Part shown: in pieces, positions 36,194 to 47,600 of the stretch | How the letters are laid out: each line of letters begins with the position of its first letter | How positions within the stretch are numbered: the first letter of the stretch is position 1 | Source of the DNA: Williamsia serinedens | GTDB taxonomy: Bacteria; Actinomycetota; Actinomycetes; Mycobacteriales; Mycobacteriaceae | Assembly (NCBI RefSeq): GCF_024171725.1 | Contig: NZ_JAMTCG010000001.1 | Coordinates: 1 to 64,000 of the forward strand | Direction: 5' to 3' | Length of the DNA: 64,000 bases | The notes under the pieces: generated by a model | Databases searched by the model: none | The model's input: only the letters and a program-made list of their open reading frames with translations | What the model was told of the DNA's origin: nothing | Translations under genes and position numbers: made by a program

Positions 36194-39100
36194 ATGACCG
36201 AAGCGATGTCCGGGGACGACCGGCGGGGCCGTGTGCTCCGCCTGCTGCAGTTCCTGCACGAGCTCGTCGCGGCCCGGTCGACCGTGGTCCGCGACGTCGG
36301 CGACCACCCGTCGGTGCTGTGGTTGGGCGACGAGTGGAACCTCCCGGTGAAGGCCAAGGCGGCCCCCGGGTCGACGCTGGTAGAGATCCGCGCCGACGGT
36401 TCCGCGCCCGACGCCTACGCGCTGGCCGCGACGATGCTCGACGACCTCGCCGAGCGCCCGGAGTCCCTGGAACTCGTGCTGGCCGCGGGTCTGCTCACGG
36501 TGTCCGACGCCGAGGCCCCCGAGACCGAGCCCACCATCAACCAGCATCTGCTCACGCAGGCGGTCGTCGCCGACCACGACCACTCCGCCGGGGTCGTCAC
36601 CGTCCGCCTCGTCGGCGACTCGGTGCCGCGCCTGCAGGACGGACTCCTGCTCGGAGGTGTCGACGGCTTCGACCTCGGCCGGTCCGCGGCCGTGTCGGAC
36701 GCGCTCGCCGGTGTGCCGTCGATCGTCGCGGCCGGCGTCGACGACATCCTCGACACCTGGCGCACCACGGTCGCCGCCGACGTCGACGGTGTCTCGATCG
36801 CCGCGCGGCCCGCGCTGGTGCTGCGCGACCGCGGTTCGAGCGCGGTGCTGGCCTACTACGAGACGATGATGGCCGCACTGCGCGACGACGCGGACGTCCC
36901 GATCGGACTCGCGCAGCTCGTCGAACCGATCGAGGCCCCCGAACGACTCGAACGGCTTGCGGCCAGTGGCGCGATGAGCGCCGGCGAACTCGTCGAGGAC
37001 GCGCTGTACCCGCTGCCGTCGAACGTCGAGCAGCGCGACATCCTCGCCCAGCTCGGGGTCGACTCCGGCGTCGTCGTCGAGGGCCCTCCGGGGACCGGCA
37101 AGACGCACACCATCGCCAACCTGATGTCGGCGCTGTTGGCCAAGGGTCAGCGGGTGCTCGTCGTCAGCGAGAAGGCGCAGGCCCTGCAGGTGCTGCGCGA
37201 CAAGCTCCCGGCCGAGCTGCGGGAGCTCGCCGTTGCCATCACCGACGTCACCAAGGACGGATCCGCGTCCCTGGCCGAGAGCGTCGCGGCCATCGCGGCC
37301 CGCAAGGGCACCTTCTCCGAGCGCGTGGCGACGTCGGAGATCAAGAACCTGCGGTCCAAGCGCGACCAGGCCCGGGCCAAGCGGGAACAGATCCTGCGGG
37401 AGATCTGGCAGCTGCGAGAGTCCGAGACCGAGAAGCACGAGTGGGTCGCGCCCGGCTACAGCGGCACCGCCGCGCAGATCGTGCGCGCCTGCCAGGACGT
37501 CGCCGACCGGTACGACTGGCTGCCCGGCCCGCTCGACTCGGTGCTGCCCCCGCTCGACACCGACGAGATGACCCGTCTGCTCACCCTCCTGCGCGAGCGC
37601 GACGACTCGTGGGCGCAGCGACTCGGTCAGCGACTGCCCGACCTCGAGGACCACCTGCCCGACTCGGTGGCGCTGGAGACGATCAGCGCTCGCGTGCGGG
37701 CACAACCGCACGAGAAGATGACGGGAAACGGGTCGCTGCTGGCGATCCTCGCCGACGTCGACAGCGCACGCCTCACCGCGATCAAGGCGCAGTGCGACCG
37801 ACTCGCCGCGGCGGTGCGCGAGGTGCGCAGCTTCGATGCGCCGATGCAGGACATGACCGAGCGCCTGCTCTCGGGATCGGCTGCGTATTTGTGGAACCGG
37901 GTCACCCAGATCTCCGCGGTCATCGACGAGGCGACCCGGCGCGACGCGGCGATCGGCACCCACGACGTCGTCGTCGAGCCGATCACCCCGGGCGCGGCGG
38001 ACGTCTTCGCCGACGCCGCCGAGCACCTCCGCTCCGGCGGTACCTGGCGTGGTCGCTTCCGCAAGTCCCCCCAGCAGAGGGCCGTCGAGGCGCTCGGCGT
38101 CACGGCCACCGTGGACGGTCGCCCGCCGACCGACGCCGACTCGCTCCAGATGGTCGCCGACCACCTCCGTGTGCTCGAGAACGTGTCGACGGTTCAGACG
38201 GTGCTCGCCGACGTCGAGGTCGACGTCGACACCTCCGGGTCGCGGTCGGCGCAGCTGGGCCGACTGGTCTCCCTGGACGAGCAGCTCGGCTGGGTCTCGG
38301 AACTGCTGACCGGGCGCGACGCACTGATCCGGCGACTCGAGTCGATCAGCCCGGGTGGTCCGCGCCCGAAGAGCGTCGACGAGGTCGAGGAGGTCGCCCG
38401 TCAGACCGGTGCCATCGCCGCGACGAACGACGCCGTGCTGGCGCGCCGCGAGCTGGAGGAGGCCGCACGCAGCCTCGCCGCCGAGACCGACCAGGGGCCC
38501 TCGGAGGAGGCCGACGCCCTGGTCGCCGCGCTCACCGCGGGCGACATCGACGCCATCAAGGACGCGCGCCGGGCCTTCAGCGTCGCGCGCGCCCAGCGGG
38601 ACCGACAGGGAGCGCTGGACCTGCTCGAGCTGCGCCTCAAGCAGAAGGCGCCGGGACTGCACCGGGCCCTCGTCGACACCGCACAGGACTCCGCCTGGGA
38701 TGCACGTCTCCGCGATCTGGGGGACGCGTGGTCGTGGCGTCGCGCGTACTCGTGGGCGCAGGAGCGCAGCGATCCCGACCGTGAGTCGCGACTCGCGGCC
38801 GACCTCGACTCGGTCGAAGCCGACATCGCCCACTTCACCGCGGGCCTGGCCGCGGCGGCGGCGTGGCGCGAGTGCCTCGAACACATGACCGTCACGCAGG
38901 TGCAGGCGCTGCAGTCCTACCGGGACCACATCACCAACCTGGGCAAGGGATCCGGCAAGCACGCCGAGCGGTTCCGCACCGCGGCGCGGTCGGCGATGAC
39001 GCAGGCGCAGGGGGCCGTGCCGGCGTGGATCATGCCCATCTCGCAGGTGCTCTCCTCGATCGCGCCGGAGCAGAACTCCTTCGACGTCGTGATCGTGGAC

Positions 39101-40363
39101 GAGGCCTCGCAGGCCGACATCACGAGCCTCTTCCTGCTGTGGCTCGCTCCGCGCGTCATCGTCGTCGGTGACGACCGTCAGTGTGCGCCCGGTGGTTTCG
39201 GCGGTGCCGGCCTCGACGAGATCTTCGCCAAGCTCGACAGCTACCTGCAGGACGTGCCGCAGTACATGCGCGACAGCCTGACCCCCCGGTCGAGTCTGTT
39301 CTCGATGCTGCGCACCCGCTTCGGGCACGTGGTGCGCCTGCGGGAGCACTTCCGGTCGATGCCGGAGATCATCGAGTACTCCTCGCGCCAGTTCTACCCG
39401 GACTCCCCACTGGTCCCGGTGCGACAGTTCGGCGCCGACCGTCTGCCGCCGCTGCGGTCGGTGTACGTCCCGGACGCCGTCGCGACGGGGGAGGGGTCCG
39501 CACTCACCAACGTCGACGAGGCCGATGCCCTCGTCGCACAACTGGTCTCGTGCCTGCGCGACGAGCGGTACGCGGGTCTGACGTTCGGCGTGGTGGTCCT
39601 GCAGGGTCAGCGTCAGGTCGACGTGATCACCCAGAAGCTGCGCTCGGCGATCGGCGTCGAGGAGTGGCACGAACGTGCCCTGCGCGTCGGCACCCCGCCG
39701 GACTTCCAGGGCGACGAGCGCCATGTCGTCTTCCTGTCGATGGTGGTGTCGACCGACCGCAACCCGGTGTCGTTGACGCGCAGCGAGTCCCAGCGGCGGT
39801 TCAATGTGGCCGCGTCCCGGGCGATGGAACAGGTGTGGCTGTTCCACAGCGTGGGCTCCGACGACCTGCGTCCCAACGACCTGCGGTACTCGCTCCTGAC
39901 CTACCTCGAGCGCACCCAGAACGCCCTCGTGGACCCGATGCCGGCCGACATCGGGACCACCGAACGCGCCGAGCCGTTCGAGAGCCTCTTCGAGCAGCGG
40001 ATCTTCGGTGAGCTGCGGGACCGCGGCTACCACGTCGTGCCGAAGGTGTCGGTCAACAACCGCGTCATCGACCTCGTCGTCACCGGCGCCGACGGGCGGC
40101 TCGCCGTCGAGTGCGACGGCGACGAGTTCACCAGCACCCCCGAACAGGCCCGCGCCGACATGGAACGCGAACGCGAGCTCCGCCGCTGCGGCTGGCGTTT
40201 CTGGCGGGTCCGCGAGTCGGAGTACCTCCTCGATCCCGAGCGCGCCCTGGCCGGGCTGTGGGCCGAGCTCGAGACCCGGGGCGTGCGTCCCGGGACCGTC
40301 GGGGCGACCGACGGGGTCGCGGTCGCGCAGCCCTGGGAACCGATCGACCTCGGCGGCGACTGA
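36194..40363 (+). CDS. SF1 helicase fused to a PD-(D/E)XK (DUF559/MTES_1575-like) nuclease
   Basis: A 1389-residue protein. Residues 1-290 are not recognised. Walker A GPPGTGKTHTIANL is at 297-304. A helical, coiled-coil-rich insertion of about 600 residues follows. Motif II is VIVDEASQAD (DEAS 969-972), then VVGDDRQCAPGGF (III), LREHFRSMPEIIEYSSRQFY (IV), VVVLQGQRQVDVI (V) and FNVAASRAMEQVWLFHSV (VI), typical of the AAA_11/AAA_12 SF1B group. Residues about 1265-1370 are a nuclease domain: RVIDLVVTGADGRLAVECDGDEF (E1306, D1308), then RERELRRCGWRFWRVRES. The order recalls Mokosh-type helicase-nuclease defence proteins, but with a different nuclease. A role in anti-phage defence or DNA/RNA repair is inferred. 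ATG 36194 is unambiguous. Confidence 0.88.
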   Translation: MTEAMSGDDRRGRVLRLLQFLHELVAARSTVVRDVGDHPSVLWLGDEWNLPVKAKAAPGSTLVEIRADGSAPDAYALAATMLDDLAERPESLELVLAAGLLTVSDAEAPETEPTINQHLLTQAVVADHDHSAGVVTVRLVGDSVPRLQDGLLLGGVDGFDLGRSAAVSDALAGVPSIVAAGVDDILDTWRTTVAADVDGVSIAARPALVLRDRGSSAVLAYYETMMAALRDDADVPIGLAQLVEPIEAPERLERLAASGAMSAGELVEDALYPLPSNVEQRDILAQLGVDSGVVVEGPPGTGKTHTIANLMSALLAKGQRVLVVSEKAQALQVLRDKLPAELRELAVAITDVTKDGSASLAESVAAIAARKGTFSERVATSEIKNLRSKRDQARAKREQILREIWQLRESETEKHEWVAPGYSGTAAQIVRACQDVADRYDWLPGPLDSVLPPLDTDEMTRLLTLLRERDDSWAQRLGQRLPDLEDHLPDSVALETISARVRAQPHEKMTGNGSLLAILADVDSARLTAIKAQCDRLAAAVREVRSFDAPMQDMTERLLSGSAAYLWNRVTQISAVIDEATRRDAAIGTHDVVVEPITPGAADVFADAAEHLRSGGTWRGRFRKSPQQRAVEALGVTATVDGRPPTDADSLQMVADHLRVLENVSTVQTVLADVEVDVDTSGSRSAQLGRLVSLDEQLGWVSELLTGRDALIRRLESISPGGPRPKSVDEVEEVARQTGAIAATNDAVLARRELEEAARSLAAETDQGPSEEADALVAALTAGDIDAIKDARRAFSVARAQRDRQGALDLLELRLKQKAPGLHRALVDTAQDSAWDARLRDLGDAWSWRRAYSWAQERSDPDRESRLAADLDSVEADIAHFTAGLAAAAAWRECLEHMTVTQVQALQSYRDHITNLGKGSGKHAERFRTAARSAMTQAQGAVPAWIMPISQVLSSIAPEQNSFDVVIVDEASQADITSLFLLWLAPRVIVVGDDRQCAPGGFGGAGLDEIFAKLDSYLQDVPQYMRDSLTPRSSLFSMLRTRFGHVVRLREHFRSMPEIIEYSSRQFYPDSPLVPVRQFGADRLPPLRSVYVPDAVATGEGSALTNVDEADALVAQLVSCLRDERYAGLTFGVVVLQGQRQVDVITQKLRSAIGVEEWHERALRVGTPPDFQGDERHVVFLSMVVSTDRNPVSLTRSESQRRFNVAASRAMEQVWLFHSVGSDDLRPNDLRYSLLTYLERTQNALVDPMPADIGTTERAEPFESLFEQRIFGELRDRGYHVVPKVSVNNRVIDLVVTGADGRLAVECDGDEFTSTPEQARADMERERELRRCGWRFWRVRESEYLLDPERALAGLWAELETRGVRPGTVGATDGVAVAQPWEPIDLGGD

Positions 40364-40371
40364 CCGAGGGT

Positions 40372-40788
40372 CTAGGACACGATCGCGGCCCGGATGGCCG
40401 CGGCGGTGGCGTCCGGATCCGGATCGCGACGGGTCACGAACCCCTTGGCGAACGACAGCCGGTCACCGTGATGGCGTGGCACGACGTGCATGTGGGTGTG
40501 GAACACCGTCTGGAAGGCCGCACGCCCGTCGTTGAGGACGAGGTTCACGCCGTCGGCGGCGATGGTCGACGCACGCAGCGCCGCCGCGACGCGACTCGCG
40601 CCGGCGAGCACCGCGGCGCCGTCGTCGGCGGGCAGGCCGGCGAGGTCGGGGGTGTGGCGCCGGGGGATGACCAGGGTGTGGCCCGGCTTCACGGGTCGGA
40701 TGTCGAGGAACGCGACGACGTCGTCGTCGGCGTAGACCTGCCGGGACGGGGAGACACCGTCCACGATCGCGCAGAAGACGCAGTCCAT
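40372..40788 (-). CDS. HIT family nucleotide-binding protein
   Basis: A 138-residue HIT-domain protein. CVFCAIVDG at the start has the CxxC often seen in Hint-type members, DIRPVKPGHTLVIPRRH is in the centre, and the catalytic triad HTHMHVVPRHHG (HxHxHxx) is near residue 97. These proteins hydrolyse purine nucleoside phosphoramidates or dinucleoside polyphosphates. The ATG at 40788 has TAGGCT 7 nt upstream, so the mRNA is probably leaderless. The stop is 8 bases from the end of the helicase gene (convergent). Confidence 0.92.
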   Translation of the reverse strand: MDCVFCAIVDGVSPSRQVYADDDVVAFLDIRPVKPGHTLVIPRRHTPDLAGLPADDGAAVLAGASRVAAALRASTIAADGVNLVLNDGRAAFQTVFHTHMHVVPRHHGDRLSFAKGFVTRRDPDPDATAAAIRAAIVS

Positions 40789-40795
40789 GGGCGCC

Positions 40796-40801
40796 AGCCT
40801 A
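40796..40801 (-). promoter_or_regulatory. -10 hexamer TAGGCT of the HIT gene
   Basis: Minus-strand TAGGCT, 7 nt before the ATG at 40788, leaderless spacing. Confidence 0.5.
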
Positions 40802-41324
40802 TGGAGCGTGTCGTCCTCGTCCGGACGCGACCCGAGCCGCTGCAGCGTCAGCTGGATCTCCTCGACCAGTTCGCGGGTTCGCCTGATCCGAAGAACTCGC
40901 GCGGTTCTCGTGTCCCCGCGCCGTCTTCGGCGCGAACCAGCGAGTTCGCCGCGGGTTCACGCCCCCCGTGCTCGATCCGCTCACGCTGTCGATCCGCGTC
41001 GGTCACGTGGCTCCGCGCGGTGCTTCGCGCGAGTTCAGATGCTGAAGGCGGGCTGTGCCGGTCCCGCATGAATCCGCGCCGTTCTGACCGATCTGCAGCC
41101 ACCCCCCGGACCCGCGCCGATCTCCGGAATCCGCGCGAGGCTCGGCGCTGGTCGGCGTGCACGCCCCGGTTCGCGCGACGCACCCGTCCGGACGCGACCG
41201 GACTGCATCACGATTCGATAACGAACGCGGTCGCACGTCGTGATGCGTCGCCCGGCGGTCCTCCGCCGCGCTGACCTGCGCGACCCCGTCCGGTGTCGAC
41301 GGCGGTTGTCGTGGTCGCCGTTGT
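40802..41324. other. Gene-free stretch, 5' part of the 850-base region upstream of fas
   Basis: No coding region is supported in this stretch: open frames on both strands are short, low-complexity and Arg-rich. The segment has many scattered copies of short words such as GAACTCGCG and CGAGTTC in both orientations (for example near 40900, 40945 and 41030), which gives local inverted repeats. It may be a degraded gene or the source of a non-coding RNA. The fas control region follows at 41325. Confidence 0.4.
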
Positions 41325-41386
41325 TACCCGTGGGGATACCGGCGGGTATACCCGTGGGTCACCTCAGAACATGAGGGATCCCTCAT
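41325..41386. promoter_or_regulatory. Candidate fas control region with three repeat elements
   Basis: Two direct copies of TACCCGTGGG lie at 41325-41334 and 41349-41358. The second overlaps the perfect 12-bp palindrome CGGGTATACCCG (41343-41354). A separate perfect 16-bp palindrome ATGAGGGATCCCTCAT is at 41371-41386. They sit about 250-315 bases before the fas GTG. Binding by a FasR-like TetR protein is inference; no -10 could be assigned with confidence. Confidence 0.55.
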
Positions 41387-41638
41387 TTTCGTGTGCGACG
41401 ATGACTCTCGTCCGCAGGCAGGGCACGTCGCGCCATCCCGACCGAGCGCCGCGCGAAGTCTCTGCCTGACAACGACTTCCGCCGTCCGCCGGCGGAGGGC
41501 CGCGGTGACGCACCGCATCTCGTCGTCGAGATGACCACCGGCCCGCCCCGACACCGATGTCGTCCCCCATCGCCGCGCGCCCGACGCCGTGGCGAGACGC
41601 CCGCCCCCGACGTCCCCCGACAGCCGAGGAGATCCCCT

Positions 41639-44600
41639 GTGACGGTCAACGAGTTCCGCAACGAGACCGAGGGCACGCCGTCCTCCCGCCACACCGACAC
41701 CCTGATCGCGCGTCTGCGCGCGGGCACGCCGTACGCCGTGACCTTCGGGGGGCAGGGGACGCCGTGGTTGCCGGCGCTGGCGGAGCTGGTGATCGACGCC
41801 GAGCTCGACCACTCGCTCGCGCACACCGTCGACGCCGCCGAGCGTCTCGTGGCCCCGGTCGCCGGTGAGATCGACGCCGTGCGACCCGACGGGTTCGACC
41901 CGCTGGCCTGGGTGCACCGTCTCGCCGCCGACCGCACCGTGCCGTCGCCGACCGTCCTCGCCGGGGCGGCGCAGTCGGTCCCGGGCATCCTCCTCGCCCA
42001 GATCGCCGCGCTCGCGGCGCTGGCCAAGCAGGGCCTCGACACCGCCGAGATCGCGCCGACCGCGGTCGCCGGACACTCGCAGGGCATCCTCGCCGCCGAC
42101 GTCGTCGCCGACGCGGGCGGGCGTGGCGCGCTGCTGGCGGTCGCGCACCTCATCGGCGCAGCGGGAGCGACCGTCGCGCGACGCACCGGCCTCGGGGCCA
42201 CCGCCGACGGCGCCCCGATGGTGTCGGTCTCGAAGGTCGACCCGGCCCGGCTGGCCGCGATCCTCGACGAGCACCGCGCGTCCCTGGTCGGCGACGACGC
42301 GCTCATCGCGCCGGTGGTCGCCATCCGCAACGGCCGGCGGTCGGTCGCCGTCTCCGGCGCCCCGCGGCAGCTGCGCGCGATCGAACAGCGCTGCGCCGCG
42401 ATCGCGGCCGCCGAGGCCGCCGAGCGCAAGGCCAAGACCACGGGCGGAGCGCCCTTCGCGCCCTCCTTCGACGCGATCGACGTCTCCATCGCGTTCCACC
42501 ACCCGGCGCTCGCCGGTGCCGTCGACCTGGTCGCGGACTGGGCCGATCGCTGCGGCCTCGACGTCGCCTGGGCGCGCGGCCTCGCCGAGGCGATCCTCGT
42601 GGCGCCGTGCGACTGGGTCCGCAGCCTCGACGACGTCGCCGACGCCGGTGCCCGCTGGCTCCTGGACCTCGGCCCGTCGGACTCGGCGACCCGGCTGTCG
42701 GTGCCGAACGTCCGTGGACGCGGCATCGGCTGCATCCCCGCCAGCTCCCGCGGCGGCCAGCGCAACATCTTCGCTCCGGGCGGGGTGCCGTCGGTCCCGG
42801 CCCCGTGGAGCGTGCACGCCCCTGCCCTCGCCGAGCTGCCGGACGGGCGCACCGTCGTCGAGACGGCCTTCACCCGTCTGACGGGTCGCTCGCCGATGCT
42901 GCTCGCCGGCATGACCCCGACGACGGTGGACCCGGCGATCGTCGCCGCCGCGACCAACGCCGGCCACTGGGCCGAGCTCGCCGGTGGCGGACAGGTGACC
43001 GAGGCGATCCTCGCCGAGAACCTCGACCGCCTGCACACCCTCCTCGAGCCGGGCCGCCAGGCGCAGTTCAACGCGCTCTTCCTCGACCCGTACCTGTGGA
43101 AGCTGCAGCTCGGCGGCAAGCGTCTGGTGCAGAAGGCCCGCGCCGCCGGTGCGCCGATCGACGGTGTCGTCGTCTCGGCCGGCATCCCCGAACTCGACGA
43201 CGCCGTCGCGCTGGTCGAGGAACTGGTCGACGCGGGGATCCCGTGGGTCGCCTTCAAGCCGGGCACCGTCGAGCAGATCCGCTCGGTGGTCCGCATCGCC
43301 GCCGAGGTGCCCGCGCACCCGGTCATCGTCCACATCGAGGGCGGCCGCGCCGGCGGTCACCACTCGTGGGAGGACCTCGACGACCTCGTACTCGCCACGT
43401 ACGCCGAGCTGCGCGCCCGGCCCAACGCGGTCATCTGCGTCGGCGGTGGCATCGGCACACCCGAGCGGGCCGCCGACTACCTGACCGGACGCTGGTCGAC
43501 CGCGCACGGCTTCCCGGCCATGCCCGTCGACGGCATCCTCCTCGGGACCGTCGCGATGGCCACCCTGGAGGCCACCACCTCGCCCGCGGTGAAGCAGCTG
43601 CTCGTCGACACGCCCGGATGCGACGCATGGATCGGCGCCGGTCACGCCCGGGACGGGATGGCCTCGGGCCGGAGCCAACTCGGCGCCGACATCCATGAGG
43701 TCGACAACGCCGCGTCGGCCTGTGGTCGCCTCCTCGACGCGGTCGCCGGCGACGCCGACGCCGTCGCCGAGCGCCGCGCGGAGATCGTCGCCGCGCTCGA
43801 CGCCACCGCCAAGCCGTACTTCGGCGACGTCGCCGCGATGACCTACCGTCAGTGGCTTACCCGCTACGCCGACCTGGCGGTCGGCACCGATCCCGGCCCG
43901 GCGCCGGTCTGGGCCGACGTCACCTGGCGCGACCGTTTCCTGCAGATGCTGCAGCGCACCGAGGCGCGGATGCACCCGGCCGACCGCGGCGAGGTCGCGA
44001 CGGCCTTCGCCGACGAGGCCGCCACCGACAACCCGCACGCGGCGATCGACGTGCTCGGCAGCCTCTACCCGGAGATCGACGCCGACGTGCTGCACCCGGC
44101 CGACGTCGCCTTCTTCCTCGGGCTGTGCCGCACCCCCGGCAAGCCCGTGAACTTCGTCCCCGTCGTCGACGCCGACGTGCGCCGCTGGTGGCGCAGCGAC
44201 TCCCTGTGGCAGGCGCACGACGCCCGCTACGGTGCCGACGAGGTCTGCGTCATCCCCGGCCCCGTGGCGGTCGCCGGGATCACCGAGGTCGACGAGCCGG
44301 TCGGCGACCTGCTGAACCGCTTCGAGGCCCACCTGGCCGCCGAACTCGCCTCCCGCGGCGTCGACGCCACACCCGTACCGAGCCGTCGGGCCGGGATCGC
44401 AGGCCGCACCGGCGTTCTCGCGACGGTGCTGGCCGCCGACTCCGTCGAGTGGGCCGGACGCATGGTGCCGAACCCGATCGCACGTCTCGGCGACGTCGAG
44501 CGCTGGGCGTTCCTCGACGACGGCGACGACCGCGCCGAGCACGCCCCCACCGGCGCGACGCTGACCCGCGTCGACGGCGGTGTGGAGCTGGTGGTCCCGG

Positions 44601-47600
44601 TCGCGTCGACCACCGTCACCATCCCGATGCGCATCGACGCGTCCTTCGCCGACGGTGGTGCCCCGCGCGTCGAGCTCGACGCCGCGTCGGACGCGATGCG
44701 GACCATCCTGGCCGTCGCCGCGGGTGATCTCCCCGACGTGAACGACGGTGTCGCGACCACGACCGCCCTGTGGACGGCGCATCTCGCCGCCGACCACGCC
44801 GGGGTGACCGCACACGCTCTGCCGCAGCATCTCTCGGCGTCGACCCCCTCGGGCAGCGGTGGGTTCGCCGTCCCCGACGCGCTCGTCGGTCTCGCCTGGC
44901 CGGCTGTGTTCGCCGTCCTCGGCGCGGCACGCTCCCTCGACGGGCGCCCGGTCGTGGAAGGACTCCTCGATCTCGTCCACCTCGACCACGCCGTGTCCGC
45001 CGTCTCCGACCTGCCCCGCGTCGACACCGACGTCACCGTCACCGCCACGCAGCGGTCGGTGACCGACACCTCCGTCGGGCGCGTCGTCACCGTCGACGTC
45101 GAGATCGCCGGTCCGACCGGGGTCCTCGCGACCCTGACCGAGCGGTTCGCCATCCGCGGTCGCACCGGTGCCGGCGAGCTGACCGACCCGGTCCGCGCCG
45201 GCGGCGCCGTGGTCGACGAGCGGTCGGCCACGCGGGCCCTCGTGCGGACCACACGTGTCACCGCCCCCGCCCGCATGCACGGCTTCGCCGCAGTGTCGGG
45301 TGACCGCAACCCGATCCACACCGACCTGCGCGCAGCCCGTCTCGCCGGTCTCGGCGAGCCGATCGTGCACGGGATGTGGCTGTCGGCGATGGCCCAGCAC
45401 GTGGTGACCGCGACAGACTCCGACCGCCCCGTCCCGGCCCCCCGCCCGCTGCTCGGCTGGACCGCCCGGTACCTGGGGATGGTCCGCACCGGCGACGAGG
45501 TGACCGTCCGCGTCGAGCGCGTCGGCCTGGACCAGGGTGCCGAGGTCGTCGAGGTCACGTGCTCGGTCGACGGCGACCTGGTCCTCGCGGCCACCGGCCG
45601 TCTCGCGGCGCCGCGCACCGTGTACGCCTTCCCCGGACAGGGCATCCAGAGCGCGGGCATGGGTCTCGCCGCCCGTGCCCGCTCGGCGGCCGCCCGCGAC
45701 GTCTGGGACCGCGCCGACGCGCACACCCGTGCGGCACTGGGCTTCTCGATCCTCGCGGTCGTCCGCGACAACCCGACACGACTGGTCGCCCGGGGCACCA
45801 CCTACACGCACCCCGACGGCGTGCTGTTCCTGACGCAGTTCACCCAGGTCGCGATGGCCACCCTCGGTGTCGCGCAGATCGCCGAGCTGCGCGAGTCCGG
45901 CGGCTTCGTCGAGGGCGCCATCACCTGCGGCCACTCGGTGGGCGAGTACAACGCGCTGGCCGCCTGCGCCGGGGTCCTCCCGCTCGAGGCGGTCCTGGAG
46001 GTCGTGTTCCAGCGCGGCGAGGCGATGCACCACCTCGTCCCGCGCGACGAGCTGGGGCGCAGCAACTACCGGCTCGCCGCCATCCGCCCGAGCCAGTTCG
46101 GTGTCGCCGACGACGAGGTCGTCGGATTCGTCGCCGACGTGTCCCGCGCCTGCGGTGAGTTCCTCGAGGTGGTCAACCTCAACCAGCGCGGCACCCAGTA
46201 CGCCATCGCGGGCACGGTCCGTGGCCTGGAGAACCTCGAGGCCCACATCGAGCGTCGTCGGGCCGAGGTCGGCGGCAAGCGCGGCTTCATCCTGATCCCC
46301 GGCATCGACGTGCCGTTCCACTCCAGCGTCCTGCGTGACGGGGTGCCGGAGTTCCGGGCGCGTCTGCAGGAGCTGCTGCCGGAGTCCCTCGACCCCGACG
46401 TCCTCGTCGGGCGCTACATCCCGAACCTGGTCCCGCGTCCGTTCACGCTCGACCGCGAGTTCGTCAGCGAGATCGCCGATCTCGTGCCGTCGCAGCCGTT
46501 GGCCGACGTCCTCGACGACTGGGCCGCCGCCTCGGCCGACCGGTCGGCGCTGGCCCGGACGGTCCTGATCGAGCTGCTCGCATGGCAGTTCGCGAGCCCG
46601 GTCCGCTGGATCGAGACCCAGGACCTGTTGTTCGCCGGGCGTGAGACGGGCGGTCTCGGTGTGCAGCGGTTCGTCGAGGTCGGTGTCGCCACCGCCCCCA
46701 CCCTCGCCGGGCTGGCCACGAACACGCTGAAGCTCGACGCGTTCGCGGGGTCGGCCGTGCAGGTGCTCAACGTCGAACGCGACAGCCAGGTGCTGCTCGC
46801 CCAGGACGAGGCGCCCGAGGAGGTCGACGAGCCGACCACCGCGGACGTCACCGACGCGCCGGCCGCCGCGCCCGCGGAGGTCGCCGCAGCACCCGCACCG
46901 GCGCCCGCCGCCGCGGCGGGCCCTCGCCCGGACGACATCGCGTTCACCCCGGCCGACGCCGTCCGTGCGGTCATCGCGCTGTGGACGAAGATGCGCCCGG
47001 ACCAGATCGGGACCGCCGACACCATCGAGGCGCTGTGCGACGGTGTCTCGTCGCGCCGCAACCAGCTCCTCCTCGACGTCGGCGCCGAGCTGGGCCTCGG
47101 CGCGATCGACGGCGCGGCGGAGGCCGACATGGCCTCGCTCGCGTCGACCGTCGACGCCCTCGCCCGCGGCTACAAGCCGTTCGGGTCGGTTCTCACCGAC
47201 GCCGTCGGCGACGCGTTGCGGAAGGTGTTGGGCCCCATCAACAAGCGGCCCGCGCACATCGAGGACCGGGTGTCCTCCGTGTGGCAGCTCGGCCCCGGGT
47301 GGGCGCGCCACACCACGGTCGCACTGGCCCTGGGCACCCGCGAGGGCGCGTCGGTGCGGGGCGGTGACCTCGGCGGGCTCGTCGACGGTGCCCTCGGGTC
47401 GGTCGACGCCCTCGACGCCGCGATCGACGCCGCCGTCGTCGCGGTCGGCGCCCAGCGCGGTGTCACGGTGAGCAAGCCGGCCGCCGAGTCCGGCGGTGGC
47501 GCGATGGTCGACGCCGCCGCGCTGGGTGCCCTCACCGAGCAGTTCACCGGGCGCAGTGGAGCGCTGGCGAGCGCGGCGCGGACGGTGCTGCGCAAGCTCG

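Noticed and set aside
35435-40033. A 1532-codon minus-strand frame antisense to the helicase and rhodanese genes
   Set aside because: Composition-driven shadow frame; the sense proteins show clear motifs.
40848-41183. A 111-codon minus-strand frame upstream of fas
   Set aside because: Arg/Ser-rich low-complexity translation, no ribosome binding site and no family features; not called as a gene.
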